From Pseudomonadota bacterium (GTDB taxonomy: Bacteria; Pseudomonadota; Alphaproteobacteria; Caulobacterales; Caulobacteraceae): a stretch of 64,000 nucleotides of DNA. Made by a program: the position numbers and the translations under genes. This document shows positions 26,833 through 36,649 of the stretch, piece after piece. The notes beneath the pieces were generated by a model that was not told the DNA's origin, did not search any database, and saw nothing but the letters and a program-made list of their open reading frames with translations. How positions within the stretch are numbered: the first letter of the stretch is position 1; each line of letters starts with the position of its first letter. The stretch spans positions 496,001-560,000 of the forward strand of contig JAFECT010000003.1 in the NCBI GenBank assembly GCA_018241995.1, given 5' to 3'.

Positions 26833-28638
26833 GTGGGTCGGATCGCGCGTATCCTGGTCCTGGCGACCATGCTGGCCGGCGCCGTGTCGCTGGCGCCGCT
26901 CTGCGCCCAGGCCGCCGATCAGCCCAAGGCCGCCATTGAGGGCGTCTCCGACAAGAAGCTCCTGGCCGAGATCCAGGACGCGATCGGCACAGTGCAGCGC
27001 CCCGCCGTCAGCCGCTTCGACGCGCGCCGCCGCGCCAATGACGCGGCCGAGCAGGTTGTGGCCGTGCTGCGCTCCGAAGGCTACTACGACTACGACGTGG
27101 TGCCCGACGCCACCGACGCCGATCCGCCCACCGCTCTCGTCCGCGTCGACCCGGGGCCGCGCTATCGTGTCGGCGCGGTCGGGGTGGACTGGCTGAAGCC
27201 GCCCCAGGACCAGAAGACCCAGGACAGCGCTCTGGACGCTGTCGGCTTGAAGCGGGGCGACCCGGGCCGGGCGGTCGACGTGATTGCTTCCGAGGGCCGC
27301 GTGGTCGCCGCCCTGACCCAGCGGGGCTACGCCGACGCCAAGCCCGCCGACCGCAAGGTGGTGGTCGATCACGCCGACCATACGGTCAATCCCACATTCC
27401 GTATCGATGCCGGACCGCTGGTCCGGCTCGACGGTCTGCAGGTGCAGACCGACGGGCGCACCAATCCCGCGTGGGTCGCGAGCCTGGCGCCCTGGCATGA
27501 GGGGGACGCCTATGCCCCGGCCAAGGTGGCGGAGCTGGAGCGGCGCCTGCGCGACACCCAGGTCTATCGCCAGATCACGGTGGCCCTGGCTCCGGCCGAG
27601 CAGACCGACGCCAAGGGGAAGCGGCCGGTGGTGGTCAGCCTGGCCGACCGGGCGCCCGCGACCATAGAGGCGGGCGTCGGCTACTCGACCGCCGAGGGCC
27701 TGGGCCTGGACGTAGCCTACAACCGCTACAACCAGCTGCGCCGCGCCGACACCATGACCTTCCTGGCGCGCTATGCCGATATCGACAAGCGCCTGGGCGC
27801 CCAGGTCGCCCTGCCGCATTGGGGCAGGCCGGGACGTACCCTGACCCTGGGCACGGACCTCTACGACCAGACAACACCCGCCTATCACCGCACCGGCGCC
27901 GACCTGCGCGCGGACCTGAAGCAGCGCTTCGGCAAGACCTCGTTCTATGACGTGGGTCTGACCATCGAATACGATCGCAACCGTCAGGCCGATTTCGATC
28001 CGGCGCACAACGTCCTGACGCCGGCGGACCTGCGCCTGGCCATCGCCACCCTGAACACCGGCCTGAACCTCGACCGGTCCGACGATCCCCTGAACCCGAC
28101 CCGCGGGTGGAAAGTCATGGCCACGGCCGACCCGACGCTGGTCACCGGCGACCGGCCCGTGACCTTCCTGCGGGCGCAGGTCCAGGGCTCGACCTACCTG
28201 CCGCTGGACAAGAGCGCGCGCACGGTCGTCGCCACCCGGCTGCGGCTCGGCTCCATCGTCAACGGCTCGATCAACGATATCCCCTCCGATCGCCGCTTCT
28301 ATGCGGGCGGCTCGGGGTCGGTGCGCGGCTATGGCTATCAGCGCGTGGGGCCGATCTTGCCCAACAACCAGCCCGAAGGCGGGCTGTCCCTGGCCGAGGC
28401 GTCGCTCGAGCTGCGTCGGGCCGTGACGCCGAACTGGGGCGTGGTGGGCTTCGTCGACGCCGGCTCCATCGGCGGCTCGGCCGCGCCGGACTTCTCGCAT
28501 CTGTCGGCCGGCGCAGGCTTCGGCGTGCGCTACTTCCTGCCCTTCGCCCCGATCCGCGCAGACATCGCCTTCCCGTTCCAGCGGCCGCGCGGCGACGCCG
28601 GGTTCCAGCTCTACGTCAGCATTGGGCAGGCCTTCTGA
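26833..28638 (+). CDS. tamA: Translocation and assembly module subunit TamA (Omp85 family)
   Basis: A 601-aa outer-membrane protein with signal peptide (residues 1-27), POTRA-like domains (about 35-270) and a C-terminal 16-stranded barrel (about 290-601). The Omp85 hallmark 'RRFYAGGSGSVRGYGYQ' holds the conserved VRGY of loop 6, and the last strand ends in Phe. TamA works with TamB in inserting outer-membrane proteins such as autotransporters and in phospholipid traffic. The GTG start at 26833 has only a weak ribosome site. Its stop overlaps the tamB ATG (TGATG at 28636-28640), indicating coupling. Confidence 0.94.
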   Translation: MGRIARILVLATMLAGAVSLAPLCAQAADQPKAAIEGVSDKKLLAEIQDAIGTVQRPAVSRFDARRRANDAAEQVVAVLRSEGYYDYDVVPDATDADPPTALVRVDPGPRYRVGAVGVDWLKPPQDQKTQDSALDAVGLKRGDPGRAVDVIASEGRVVAALTQRGYADAKPADRKVVVDHADHTVNPTFRIDAGPLVRLDGLQVQTDGRTNPAWVASLAPWHEGDAYAPAKVAELERRLRDTQVYRQITVALAPAEQTDAKGKRPVVVSLADRAPATIEAGVGYSTAEGLGLDVAYNRYNQLRRADTMTFLARYADIDKRLGAQVALPHWGRPGRTLTLGTDLYDQTTPAYHRTGADLRADLKQRFGKTSFYDVGLTIEYDRNRQADFDPAHNVLTPADLRLAIATLNTGLNLDRSDDPLNPTRGWKVMATADPTLVTGDRPVTFLRAQVQGSTYLPLDKSARTVVATRLRLGSIVNGSINDIPSDRRFYAGGSGSVRGYGYQRVGPILPNNQPEGGLSLAEASLELRRAVTPNWGVVGFVDAGSIGGSAAPDFSHLSAGAGFGVRYFLPFAPIRADIAFPFQRPRGDAGFQLYVSIGQAF

Positions 28639-31600
28639 TGCCGCCCTGGCTGGAACGCCTGCGCCTGCCCGACCTCGGCTTGGCGCGCCTGGGTCAGAGG
28701 GTGGGGTTGCACAAGCTGAAGCCCTTCAACAAGGTGCAATGGCTCGCCATCGGCGTTTTCGGCGTGATGCTGCTGGTGCTCAGCGCCGGGCTGATCGGGC
28801 GGTTCGCGGTGCTGACGCCCTGGGGGCGCGATATCGTCTCCGGCATCGTCAACGGCAAGTCGCTGGGACGCTGGGGCCGCATCAATGTCTATGGCCTGAA
28901 GGGCGACGTCTGGAGCGACTTCACCCTGGACCGGGTGACCGTGACCGACCCCAAGGGCGTGTGGCTGGACGCGCGGGCCATCCATGTGCGCTGGGAGTCG
29001 GCGGAGCTGCTGGTGCGCCGGTTCCACGCCAGGACGATCCAGGCCTCAACCGTGCGCTTCGTGCGCCGCCCCGAGCTGCAGCCCGAGGTCACGCCCCCCG
29101 GGCCCATGCCCTTGTCGGTGAAGATCGATCGGCTGAACACCGGCGTGGAGCTGCTGGAAGGCTTCAGCCAGGACTATGGGCGCCTGGCCCTGGCCGGCGA
29201 CGCGGATGTTCGACGCAAGGGTCCGGCGACGGTGCATCTGAACGCCCATTCGATTACCCGGCCCGGGGACTTCCTGAGGCTGGCCTACGCGGCGGGCGGC
29301 GCCAACGGCCTGCAGCTCGACGCCCAGGCCAGCGAGGCCAACGGCGGGCCGATCGCCGGCGCGCTGGGCTATTCGCCCAAGGCGCCGTTCGCGCTGAACC
29401 TGCAGGCCCACGGCAAGCCCGCCGACGGCCGGTTCTCGGGCTTTATCAGGACGGGGGCCGATACGCCGCTCTCCACCCAGGGGACCTGGGACGCCAAGGG
29501 CGCGACCGCCTCCGGCCGTCTGGCGCTGGCGGGCTCGACTCTGCTGACGCCCATGGCCGCGCGGCTGGGCCGCGACCTGCGCTTCGGCCTCTACGCCGAA
29601 CCCGGCCTCAAGGACCGTTGGACCCTGGCCGCGACGATCCTGGCCGACAATCTGACTGCGCGAACGGTGGGCGTGGTCACGACCGCGGGCGCCACTCCGG
29701 AAGGCCTGCGCATCATCGCCCAGACACCTTCGCTGACCCGGCTGGTCGGGACCGAAGCGGCCGGACCGGCAAGCTTCAACGGCGTCCTCGCCGGCGACAT
29801 CGACAACTGGCGCCTGCACGGCCAGGTCAGCGCCGCCAAGGCCGGCTTCGCGGGCTACAGCCTGGCCAGCCTGTCCGGCCCCATCGACGTGGTCTCGCGC
29901 AAGAGCCGGCAGGACATCCAGGTCTCGGCACGGGGCGCCGGCGGTTCCGGGTCGGGCATGCTGACGGCCCTGATGGGCTCGGCCCCGACCCTGAACGCCA
30001 AGGTGGTCTGGCTGGCCGACGGCCGGGTCTATGCCGAGCGCTTCGACGCCGTGGGCTCGGCGCTGCGGGTGGAAGGGTCAGGCGGGCAGGGGCTGTTCGG
30101 CGGCCTGAACTTCAAGGGCCGCGCCGCCCTGACCAATGTCGGGCTGATCCGCCGCGGGGCCACGGGTTCGGTCGACGGACCGTTCGAGGCTTCGCAGTCC
30201 AAGGCCGGGCAGCCCTGGCGTTTCACTCTGGATGCTCGGGGCAAGCGCTTCGCCAGCGGGCTCGGCCAGCTCGACCGGCTGCTGGGACCCGAACCGCGGC
30301 TGCAGCTGGCCGGCGGACTCGACAAGGGCCGCTTCGACGTCACGCGCGCGGCGCTGAACGGTACGGCGGGCCAGGCCAACGGCAAGGGGCTGATCGGCTT
30401 CGACGGCTCGCTGAAGCTCGCGCTCGACTGGTCGGCCAAGGGGCCGTTTCAGGCCGGGCCGCTGGAGATCGCCGGCAATATGAAGGGCGACGGCGCCCTG
30501 ACCGGCTCGATCGGCGCGCCGCGCGCCGACCTGAAAGCCGACTTCGACGAGATCGACCTGGGCCAACTGCAGCTGACCAAGAGCCAGGTGGCCCTGACCT
30601 TCCAGAAGGACCCGCGCGGCTACGACGGCCAGGTGGCGATCAACGGCGCCAGCCAATGGGGCCCGGCGCACGGCCGTTCGGACTTCCGCTTCGCCGGCGA
30701 CGGGGTGGCGCTGGAGGGCCTGTCGGTGGATGCCGGCGGCTTGAAGGCGCAAGGGTCGCTGGCGTTGCGCAGCGGCTCACCGTCGAGCGCCGACCTGACC
30801 TTCGCCGCCGGGCCCGGCGCCTTCCTGACAGCGGGCGAGGCGCACGGCGTGGTCAAGGTCAGCGACGCGCGGCCAGACCCTGCCGCCGCAGTGCAGATCG
30901 CCGGTTCGAACCTGCAGCTTCGCGGCTCGGACTGGGTCTTCCGTACGGTCCGGCTGGACGGCAAGGGCTCGCCGGCGCGCCTGCCGTTCTCGGTCAACGC
31001 GGATGTGGCGGGCGCGCTTCCCGTCAAGTTCGTGGGCGACGGGGTCTACGCGCGGAACGGTCAGACCCAGACCCTGGCGCTCAACGGCGCCGGCCAGGCG
31101 CGCACCGCGACCTTCAAGACCCTGCAGCCCTTGACGGTGGCCTTCGGCCCGGGCGGCTCGAAAGCCTTCAGCGCGGACCTGAACGTCGGCGGCGGGCGGC
31201 TCACCGCGCATGGCCGGGAGGCGAAAGGCCTGGTCGATGGTCGCGCGGACCTCCAGGGCGTGGACCTCGCCGCGCTCAACGCCGACTTCAAGGGCCGGGT
31301 CGACGCCGCCCTGGTCCTGAACGGCCGCGGCGACCGTTTGGCGGGCAACCTCGACGCCCAGCTGCACGACCTGCACGCCCGCGACGGCCCCAAGAAGCTG
31401 ACGGTAGACGGCACGCTGAAGGCGGTCCTGACCGGCGGCGATCGACTGCACGTCGACGCCTCGGCCTTCGACAAGGGCGGCGGTGTGAAGGCCTCGACCA
31501 GCGTGGACCTGCCGGTGATCGCTTCCGTCACGCCCCTGCATCTGGCGGTGGTCAAGAACCGGCCGCTCTCCGGCCGCTACGCCATCGCGGGCGAGGTCCA

Positions 31601-32837
31601 GCCGATCTGGGACCTGTTCCAGGGGGGCGACAGGACGCTGGGCGGCATCGTCGACAGCCAGGGCCAGCTGGCGGGCACGCTGGACCGGCCGCTGGTCGAA
31701 GGCTCGGCCACCTTGCGCAATGGCCGCTTCGACGATTCCGCTACGGGCCTGAGCCTGCGCGCACTGACGCTCGACGCGGCCTTCGACCGCAACGCGGCGG
31801 TGGTGCGCCAGTTCTCCGGCACGGATGGGCGCGACGGCAAGGTTTCCGGTCAGGGCCGCATCGAACTGGCCAAGGGCGGGGCGTCGTCGTTCACCGCGAC
31901 CCTTGCGGGCTTCCAGCTGCTCAACAACGACATCGGCCAGGCGCGCGCCTCGGGCCCGGTGACGGTCACCCGCGCCGCCGACGGCAAGATCAAGCTGACC
32001 GGCGACCTGGCCGTGACCCGCGCCACCTTCGCCGCCAACCCGCCGACCTCCGCCGACGTGGTCTCGATGGACGTGGTGGAGATCAATGCGCCAGCCGGCC
32101 GCAAGACCTTCGCCCCGGTTCGGCGCGGCCCCGGCGCGGCGCTGGACGTCAGCCTGCATGCGCCCGGCCAGGTCTTTGTGAAGGGCCGTGGCCTGAACGT
32201 GGAGTTCGCGCTCAAGGCCCACGTGGGCGGCACCACCTCGGCCCCGGTGCTGTCGGGAGCCGCCAATGTGGTGCGCGGCGATTTCAACTTCTCGGGCAAA
32301 CGGTTCGAGTTCGACGAGCGCGGCACGGTCAGCCTGTCGACACACCCGGAAGACATCCGCCTGGACCTGCGCGCGGTTCGCGACGACCCCAGCCTGACCG
32401 CCATCATCCAGGTGCGCGGCACGGCCGCCAAGCCCGAGATCACCCTGGCGTCGGAGCCGGCGCTGCCGCAGGACGAGGTGCTGTCGCAGGTGCTGTTCGG
32501 GACCTCGGCCGCCCAGCTCTCACCGATCGAGGCGGCGCAGCTGGCCTCGGCGGTGGCGGCCCTGGCGGGCGGCGGCGGCTTCGACGTGCTGGGGCATCTG
32601 CGGGAGTTCGCCGGCCTGGACCGGCTGGTGTTCGGCGGCGACCAGGCCTCGGGCATGACGGTGGCCGGCGGCAAGTACGTCAGCGAGAACGTCTATCTGG
32701 AGCTGATCGGCGGCGGCCGCGAGGGCGGCGCGGTGCAGGTCGAATGGCGGCTGAAGAAGTCGCTCTCGATCACCTCGCGCCTGGGCGGCGAAGGCGACGC
32801 CAAGCTGGCCGTGCGCTGGCGCAAGGATTTGCGCTGA
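28638..32837 (+). CDS. tamB: Translocation and assembly module subunit TamB
   Basis: A 1399-aa inner-membrane-anchored protein of the AsmA/TamB bridge-like family. One membrane helix (about residues 34-55) is followed by more than 1300 residues of repetitive beta-strand sequence that would form a periplasm-spanning hydrophobic groove. The C-terminal TamB (DUF490) domain is clear: 'SGAANVVRGDFNFSGKRFEFDERGTVSLS', 'LASEPALPQDEVLSQVLFG' and 'VSENVYLELIGGG'. ATG 28638 overlaps the tamA stop. It partners TamA. Very GC-rich sequence creates long meaningless frames on both strands here. Confidence 0.94.
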   Translation: MPPWLERLRLPDLGLARLGQRVGLHKLKPFNKVQWLAIGVFGVMLLVLSAGLIGRFAVLTPWGRDIVSGIVNGKSLGRWGRINVYGLKGDVWSDFTLDRVTVTDPKGVWLDARAIHVRWESAELLVRRFHARTIQASTVRFVRRPELQPEVTPPGPMPLSVKIDRLNTGVELLEGFSQDYGRLALAGDADVRRKGPATVHLNAHSITRPGDFLRLAYAAGGANGLQLDAQASEANGGPIAGALGYSPKAPFALNLQAHGKPADGRFSGFIRTGADTPLSTQGTWDAKGATASGRLALAGSTLLTPMAARLGRDLRFGLYAEPGLKDRWTLAATILADNLTARTVGVVTTAGATPEGLRIIAQTPSLTRLVGTEAAGPASFNGVLAGDIDNWRLHGQVSAAKAGFAGYSLASLSGPIDVVSRKSRQDIQVSARGAGGSGSGMLTALMGSAPTLNAKVVWLADGRVYAERFDAVGSALRVEGSGGQGLFGGLNFKGRAALTNVGLIRRGATGSVDGPFEASQSKAGQPWRFTLDARGKRFASGLGQLDRLLGPEPRLQLAGGLDKGRFDVTRAALNGTAGQANGKGLIGFDGSLKLALDWSAKGPFQAGPLEIAGNMKGDGALTGSIGAPRADLKADFDEIDLGQLQLTKSQVALTFQKDPRGYDGQVAINGASQWGPAHGRSDFRFAGDGVALEGLSVDAGGLKAQGSLALRSGSPSSADLTFAAGPGAFLTAGEAHGVVKVSDARPDPAAAVQIAGSNLQLRGSDWVFRTVRLDGKGSPARLPFSVNADVAGALPVKFVGDGVYARNGQTQTLALNGAGQARTATFKTLQPLTVAFGPGGSKAFSADLNVGGGRLTAHGREAKGLVDGRADLQGVDLAALNADFKGRVDAALVLNGRGDRLAGNLDAQLHDLHARDGPKKLTVDGTLKAVLTGGDRLHVDASAFDKGGGVKASTSVDLPVIASVTPLHLAVVKNRPLSGRYAIAGEVQPIWDLFQGGDRTLGGIVDSQGQLAGTLDRPLVEGSATLRNGRFDDSATGLSLRALTLDAAFDRNAAVVRQFSGTDGRDGKVSGQGRIELAKGGASSFTATLAGFQLLNNDIGQARASGPVTVTRAADGKIKLTGDLAVTRATFAANPPTSADVVSMDVVEINAPAGRKTFAPVRRGPGAALDVSLHAPGQVFVKGRGLNVEFALKAHVGGTTSAPVLSGAANVVRGDFNFSGKRFEFDERGTVSLSTHPEDIRLDLRAVRDDPSLTAIIQVRGTAAKPEITLASEPALPQDEVLSQVLFGTSAAQLSPIEAAQLASAVAALAGGGGFDVLGHLREFAGLDRLVFGGDQASGMTVAGGKYVSENVYLELIGGGREGGAVQVEWRLKKSLSITSRLGGEGDAKLAVRWRKDLR

Positions 32838-32892
32838 CAAGTCTCAGCGTGGGGGTTGCCACCACCGCCTATCCGTCTAGGTTCCGCCCCGC

Positions 32893-34158
32893 ATGCGGAT
32901 AACGCCGGAAGACAGACCGGTCCTCGATTCGATCGAGGCGCGGAGCGGGGAGATCATCTCCCGCGCCGTCGGCTGGTGCGCGATCAATTCCGGCAGCCGG
33001 CATCTCGACGGTCTTGAGCGCCAGCGGGTGGTGCTGGAGCAGGCGCTGGGCGCACTGCCGGGCCAGGTCGAAAGCGTGCCGCTCGAGCCGAGCCTCGAGA
33101 TCGCCAACGACGGCTCCGAGCGGCGCCAGGCGCATCCCGACGCCTTGCGCCTGACCGTGCGGCCCGGCGCGCCGACGCAGGTGATCCTGACCGGCCACTA
33201 CGACACCGTCTATCCCGCCGAGAGCGCCTTCCAGACCGTGCGCGACCGCGACGACGGCGCCCTGTGGGGGCCGGGCATCGCCGACATGAAGGGCGGGATC
33301 AGCGTGATGCTGGCGGCGCTGGAGGCGTTCGAAAGTCATCCTCTGAGGGACCGCGTCGGCTATCGCGTGCTGCTGTCGCCGGACGAGGAGATCGGGTCGG
33401 TGGCCTCGGCCCCGTTGCTGGCCGAACTCGGGCGGCTGGGCCACGTCGGCATGACCTATGAGCCGGCCATGGATGACGGCGCCCTGGCTGCGGCGCGCAA
33501 GGGCTCGGGCAACTTCCACGTGGTAGTGAAGGGCAAGGCGGCCCACGCCGGGCGCGACTTCGGCTCCGGCCGCAATGCGGTGGTGGGCGCCGCCCAGATC
33601 GCCGCGGCCCTGCATGCGCTGAACGGTCAGCGCGAGGGCGTGACCGTCAATGTCGCCACCATCGCCGGCGGCTCGCCGCTCAACGTGGTGCCCGACAATG
33701 CGGTGGTGCGCTTCAACGTACGCTTCCCGGACGCCGACGCCGGCGACTGGGTGAAGCTGCAGATCGAGAAGATCGTCATCGCCGAGCCCCTGGTGGGCGA
33801 GCACGGCCTGCATGTCTCGCTGCACGGCGGCTTTACCCGCGCCGCCAAGCCGTTCGACGCCGCGCAGGAGCAGCTGTTCGGTCATATCCGCGAGGTCGGC
33901 GCCCTGATCGGGCAGCAGATCGCCTGGAAGCCGTCCGGCGGCGTCTGCGAGGGCAACAACCTGTATGCGGCGGGCCTGCCCAACGTTGATACGCTCGGCG
34001 TCAGGGGGGGCGACATTCACTCGGAGAACGAGTACGCGTGGCCGCAAAGCTTCGTCGAACGCGCTCAGCTTTCCGCCATGATTCTGATGAAGCTCGCTTC
34101 GGGCGACATCGACGCCCAGGGCCTCAAGGCCCTTCACGCCCGTCACAAGCACGCCTGA
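32893..34158 (+). CDS. M20-family metallo-hydrolase upstream of astA
   Basis: A 421-aa cytosolic zinc amidohydrolase of the M20/ArgE/DapE type. Metal and catalytic residues: H102 in 'LTGHYDTVYP', D104, D131 in 'WGPGIADMKGG', E165-E166 in 'LSPDEEIGS'. The dimerisation domain begins 'KGKAAHAGRDF'. M20 enzymes remove acyl groups or cleave small peptides, e.g. succinyl-diaminopimelate and acetylornithine. It ends 2 nt before astA, so it is probably part of the arginine-catabolism operon and may supply the desuccinylase step (inference). No M14-type astE is seen in the window. Confidence 0.87.
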   Translation: MRITPEDRPVLDSIEARSGEIISRAVGWCAINSGSRHLDGLERQRVVLEQALGALPGQVESVPLEPSLEIANDGSERRQAHPDALRLTVRPGAPTQVILTGHYDTVYPAESAFQTVRDRDDGALWGPGIADMKGGISVMLAALEAFESHPLRDRVGYRVLLSPDEEIGSVASAPLLAELGRLGHVGMTYEPAMDDGALAAARKGSGNFHVVVKGKAAHAGRDFGSGRNAVVGAAQIAAALHALNGQREGVTVNVATIAGGSPLNVVPDNAVVRFNVRFPDADAGDWVKLQIEKIVIAEPLVGEHGLHVSLHGGFTRAAKPFDAAQEQLFGHIREVGALIGQQIAWKPSGGVCEGNNLYAAGLPNVDTLGVRGGDIHSENEYAWPQSFVERAQLSAMILMKLASGDIDAQGLKALHARHKHA

Positions 34159-34160
34159 CC

Positions 34161-35165
34161 ATGCTGTTCGTCCGCCCCGCCGGCCCTGAAGACTTCGACT
34201 CCCTGATGGAGCTGGCCGTGCTGTCCGGCCCGGGCTTCACCAGCCTGCCCGAGCACGAACCGACCTTGCGCGACCGGCTCGAGGTCTCCGCCGCCAGCTT
34301 CGGCGGGGAGATCGCGCCCTTGGAGCGCTGGTACACCATCATGCTGGAGGACTCCGCGACCGGTGAGGTGATCGGGGTGGCCGGGGTCAAGGCGGCGGTT
34401 GGGCTGAAGCGGCCGTTCTTCTCGTTCCGTGTCGTGACCTTCGCCCAGTCCTCGCCGCTGCTGAACCTGCGCTACGATCACAAGGCGCTGGTGCTGGTGA
34501 ACGAGTGCGCCGGCTGGTCGGAGGTGGGCTCGCTGTTCCTCAAGGCAGAGCGGCGCAAGGGCGGGGCAGGGCAGCTCCTGGCCCTGTCGCGCTACCTGCT
34601 GATCGCGGCCGACCCCTCCCGCTTCGCCGAGAACGTGCTGGCCGAGCTCAGGGGCTGGTTCGACGAGGACGGCGCCTGCCCCTTCTGGGACAATGTCGCG
34701 TCCAAGTTCTTCCACATGCCGTTCGAGGACGCCGACCGCATGAGCGCCTCGACCGACGGCCAGTTCATCCTGGACCTGGCGCCGCGCCACCCCATCTATG
34801 TCGGGCTGCTGCCGGAAGAGGCGCGCGAGGTGATCAGCCGCGTTCACCGCGACGGCGAGGGCGCCCGGGCTCTGTTGGAGCGGGAAGGTTTCCGCGCCAA
34901 TGGCCTGGTCGACATCTTCGACGCCGGCCCGACCATGGTCTGCCCCCGCGACGACATCAGGACCGTGCGCGAGAGCCAGCGGCTCAGGGTGCAGATCGAG
35001 CCCAAGGTCGACGCCGGCCCCGCCCTGGTGGCGGTGGACGACATGGCCCGCTTCCGCTCGATCCGCGGCCCCGCCGCGGTGGACGGCGACCGGGTGACGA
35101 TCGAACAGGCGGCGGCCGAGCTTTTGGGCGTGCGCAATGACGACGTGGTGCGAGTGAGGATCTAG
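34161..35165 (+). CDS. astA: Arginine N-succinyltransferase
   Basis: A 334-aa enzyme transferring succinyl from succinyl-CoA to the alpha-amino group of arginine, the first step of the AST pathway. Typical AstA stretches: 'MLFVRPAGPEDFDSLMELA', 'GPGFTSLPEHEPTLRDRL', 'LVNECAGWSEVGSLFLKAERRKGGAG', 'FWDNVASKFFHMPFEDAD', and 'AGPTMVCPRDDIRTVRES'. ATG 34161 gives the normal N-terminus and is 2 nt after the M20 gene stop. The three genes M20-astA-astD are spaced by 2-4 nt and thus form an operon. Confidence 0.96.
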   Translation: MLFVRPAGPEDFDSLMELAVLSGPGFTSLPEHEPTLRDRLEVSAASFGGEIAPLERWYTIMLEDSATGEVIGVAGVKAAVGLKRPFFSFRVVTFAQSSPLLNLRYDHKALVLVNECAGWSEVGSLFLKAERRKGGAGQLLALSRYLLIAADPSRFAENVLAELRGWFDEDGACPFWDNVASKFFHMPFEDADRMSASTDGQFILDLAPRHPIYVGLLPEEAREVISRVHRDGEGARALLEREGFRANGLVDIFDAGPTMVCPRDDIRTVRESQRLRVQIEPKVDAGPALVAVDDMARFRSIRGPAAVDGDRVTIEQAAAELLGVRNDDVVRVRI

Positions 35166-35169
35166 GCGA

Positions 35170-36645
35170 ATGGACGGGCGGCTCTACCTCGGCGGCGAAT
35201 GGGTCGAAGGCCAGGGCGCCCGCTTCGCCTCCACCGACCCGGCCACCGGCGAAACGGTGTGGGAAGGCGCTTCGGCGAGTTCCAACGACGTGGCGCGCGC
35301 GGTGGGTTTCGCCCGCGCGGCCGGGGCCTCCTGGGCGCGTCTGCCGCGTCAGGAGCGCGTCGAAATCCTGAAGCGCTACAAGGCTGTGCTGCAGGAACGC
35401 GCGGGCGCCTATGCCGAGGCGATCTCGCGAGAGACCGGCAAGGCGCTCTGGGAGACCAAGGCCGAGCTCGGCTCCATGGCCGGCAAGGTCGACATCTCGA
35501 TCCGCGCCTATGACGAGCGCACCGGCGAGCGTCAGGCCGACACCCCCTTCGGCAAGGCCGTGCTGCGCCACAAGCCCCACGGTGTCGCCGCGGTGCTGGG
35601 CCCGTTCAACTTCCCCGGCCACCTGCCCAACGGCCATATCGTGCCGGCGCTCCTCGCCGGCGACACGGTGGTGTTCAAGCCCTCGGAAGAGACGCCGCTC
35701 ACCGGCCAGCTGATGGTCGAGGCCTTCGAGGCCGCAGGCGTTCCCGCTGGCGTGGTCAACCTGGTGCAAGGCGCCAAGGACACCGGCTCGGCGCTTTTGG
35801 ATCAGCCCATCGACGGCCTGTTCTTCACGGGCTCCGCCGGCGCCGGCGCCCACTTCCGCAGGCGCTTCGCCGACAATCCGCATGTGATCCTGGCGCTGGA
35901 GCTCGGCGGCAATAATCCGCTCCTGGCCTGGGACGTGGCCGACGGCGAAGCCGCGGCCTCTCTCGTCGTGCAGTCCGCCTTCATCACCACCGGCCAGCGC
36001 TGCTCATGCGCGCGCAGGCTGATCGTGCGCGAGGGCAAGGAGGGCGACGCCATAGTCGAAGCAGTCGACGCCCTGGCTGCGCGGCTGACCGTCGGCCCCT
36101 GGAACGGCGCCGATGAGCCCTACATGGGCCCTCTGATCTCCGCCCGCGGCGCCGAGGCGGCCCTGGCGGCGGCCGGCAAGCTGGTCGCGCTGGGCGCCAA
36201 GGTCATCCGGCCCTTCGAGGCCGCAAGCGATCTCGGCCCCGCCTTTGTGCGGCCGGGGATCCTCGACATGACCGGCGTCTCGGGCGCTCCGGACGAGGAG
36301 ATCTTCGCGCCGGTGCTGCAGGTGAAACGCGTCGGCGACGACTTCTTCAAGGCGGTCGGCGAGGCCAACAACACCCGCTACGGCCTCTCCGCCGGGCTGA
36401 TCACCGACCGGGCCGAACTGTGGGACGACTTCCTGGCGAATATCCGCGCCGGCGTGGTCAACCTGAACCGCCCGACGACCGGCGCCGCCGGCGACATGCC
36501 CTTCGGCGGCCTCGGCCAATCCGGCAACCACCGCCCCAGCGCCTACTACGCCGCCGACTACTGCGCCTATCCGGTGGCGAGCTTTGAGGCGGCAGGGGTC
36601 AAGGACATGACCGGCGAGATCAAGGGGCTGAAGGCGAGGGCCTGA
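35170..36645 (+). CDS. astD: N-succinylglutamate 5-semialdehyde dehydrogenase
   Basis: A 491-aa NAD-dependent aldehyde dehydrogenase. The catalytic Cys is in 'ITTGQRCSCARR' (C278), general base Glu in 'LELGGNNP' (E244), and the NAD loop in 'FFTGSAGAGAHF'. N-terminus 'MDGRLYLGGEWVEGQG' and 'LGPFNFPGHLPNGHIVPALLAGD' are AstD-like. It converts succinylglutamate semialdehyde to succinylglutamate, step four of the AST pathway. astB (dihydrolase) and astC (aminotransferase) are not in this window. Confidence 0.95.
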   Translation: MDGRLYLGGEWVEGQGARFASTDPATGETVWEGASASSNDVARAVGFARAAGASWARLPRQERVEILKRYKAVLQERAGAYAEAISRETGKALWETKAELGSMAGKVDISIRAYDERTGERQADTPFGKAVLRHKPHGVAAVLGPFNFPGHLPNGHIVPALLAGDTVVFKPSEETPLTGQLMVEAFEAAGVPAGVVNLVQGAKDTGSALLDQPIDGLFFTGSAGAGAHFRRRFADNPHVILALELGGNNPLLAWDVADGEAAASLVVQSAFITTGQRCSCARRLIVREGKEGDAIVEAVDALAARLTVGPWNGADEPYMGPLISARGAEAALAAAGKLVALGAKVIRPFEAASDLGPAFVRPGILDMTGVSGAPDEEIFAPVLQVKRVGDDFFKAVGEANNTRYGLSAGLITDRAELWDDFLANIRAGVVNLNRPTTGAAGDMPFGGLGQSGNHRPSAYYAADYCAYPVASFEAAGVKDMTGEIKGLKARA

Positions 36646-36649
36646 GCCC

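Noticed and set aside
28622-32902. Very long open frames in alternative frames and on the minus strand within tamB
   Set aside because: They are Arg/Pro/Gly-rich products of high GC at third codon positions, with no family resemblance. The tamB frame has a membrane anchor and a clear TamB domain.
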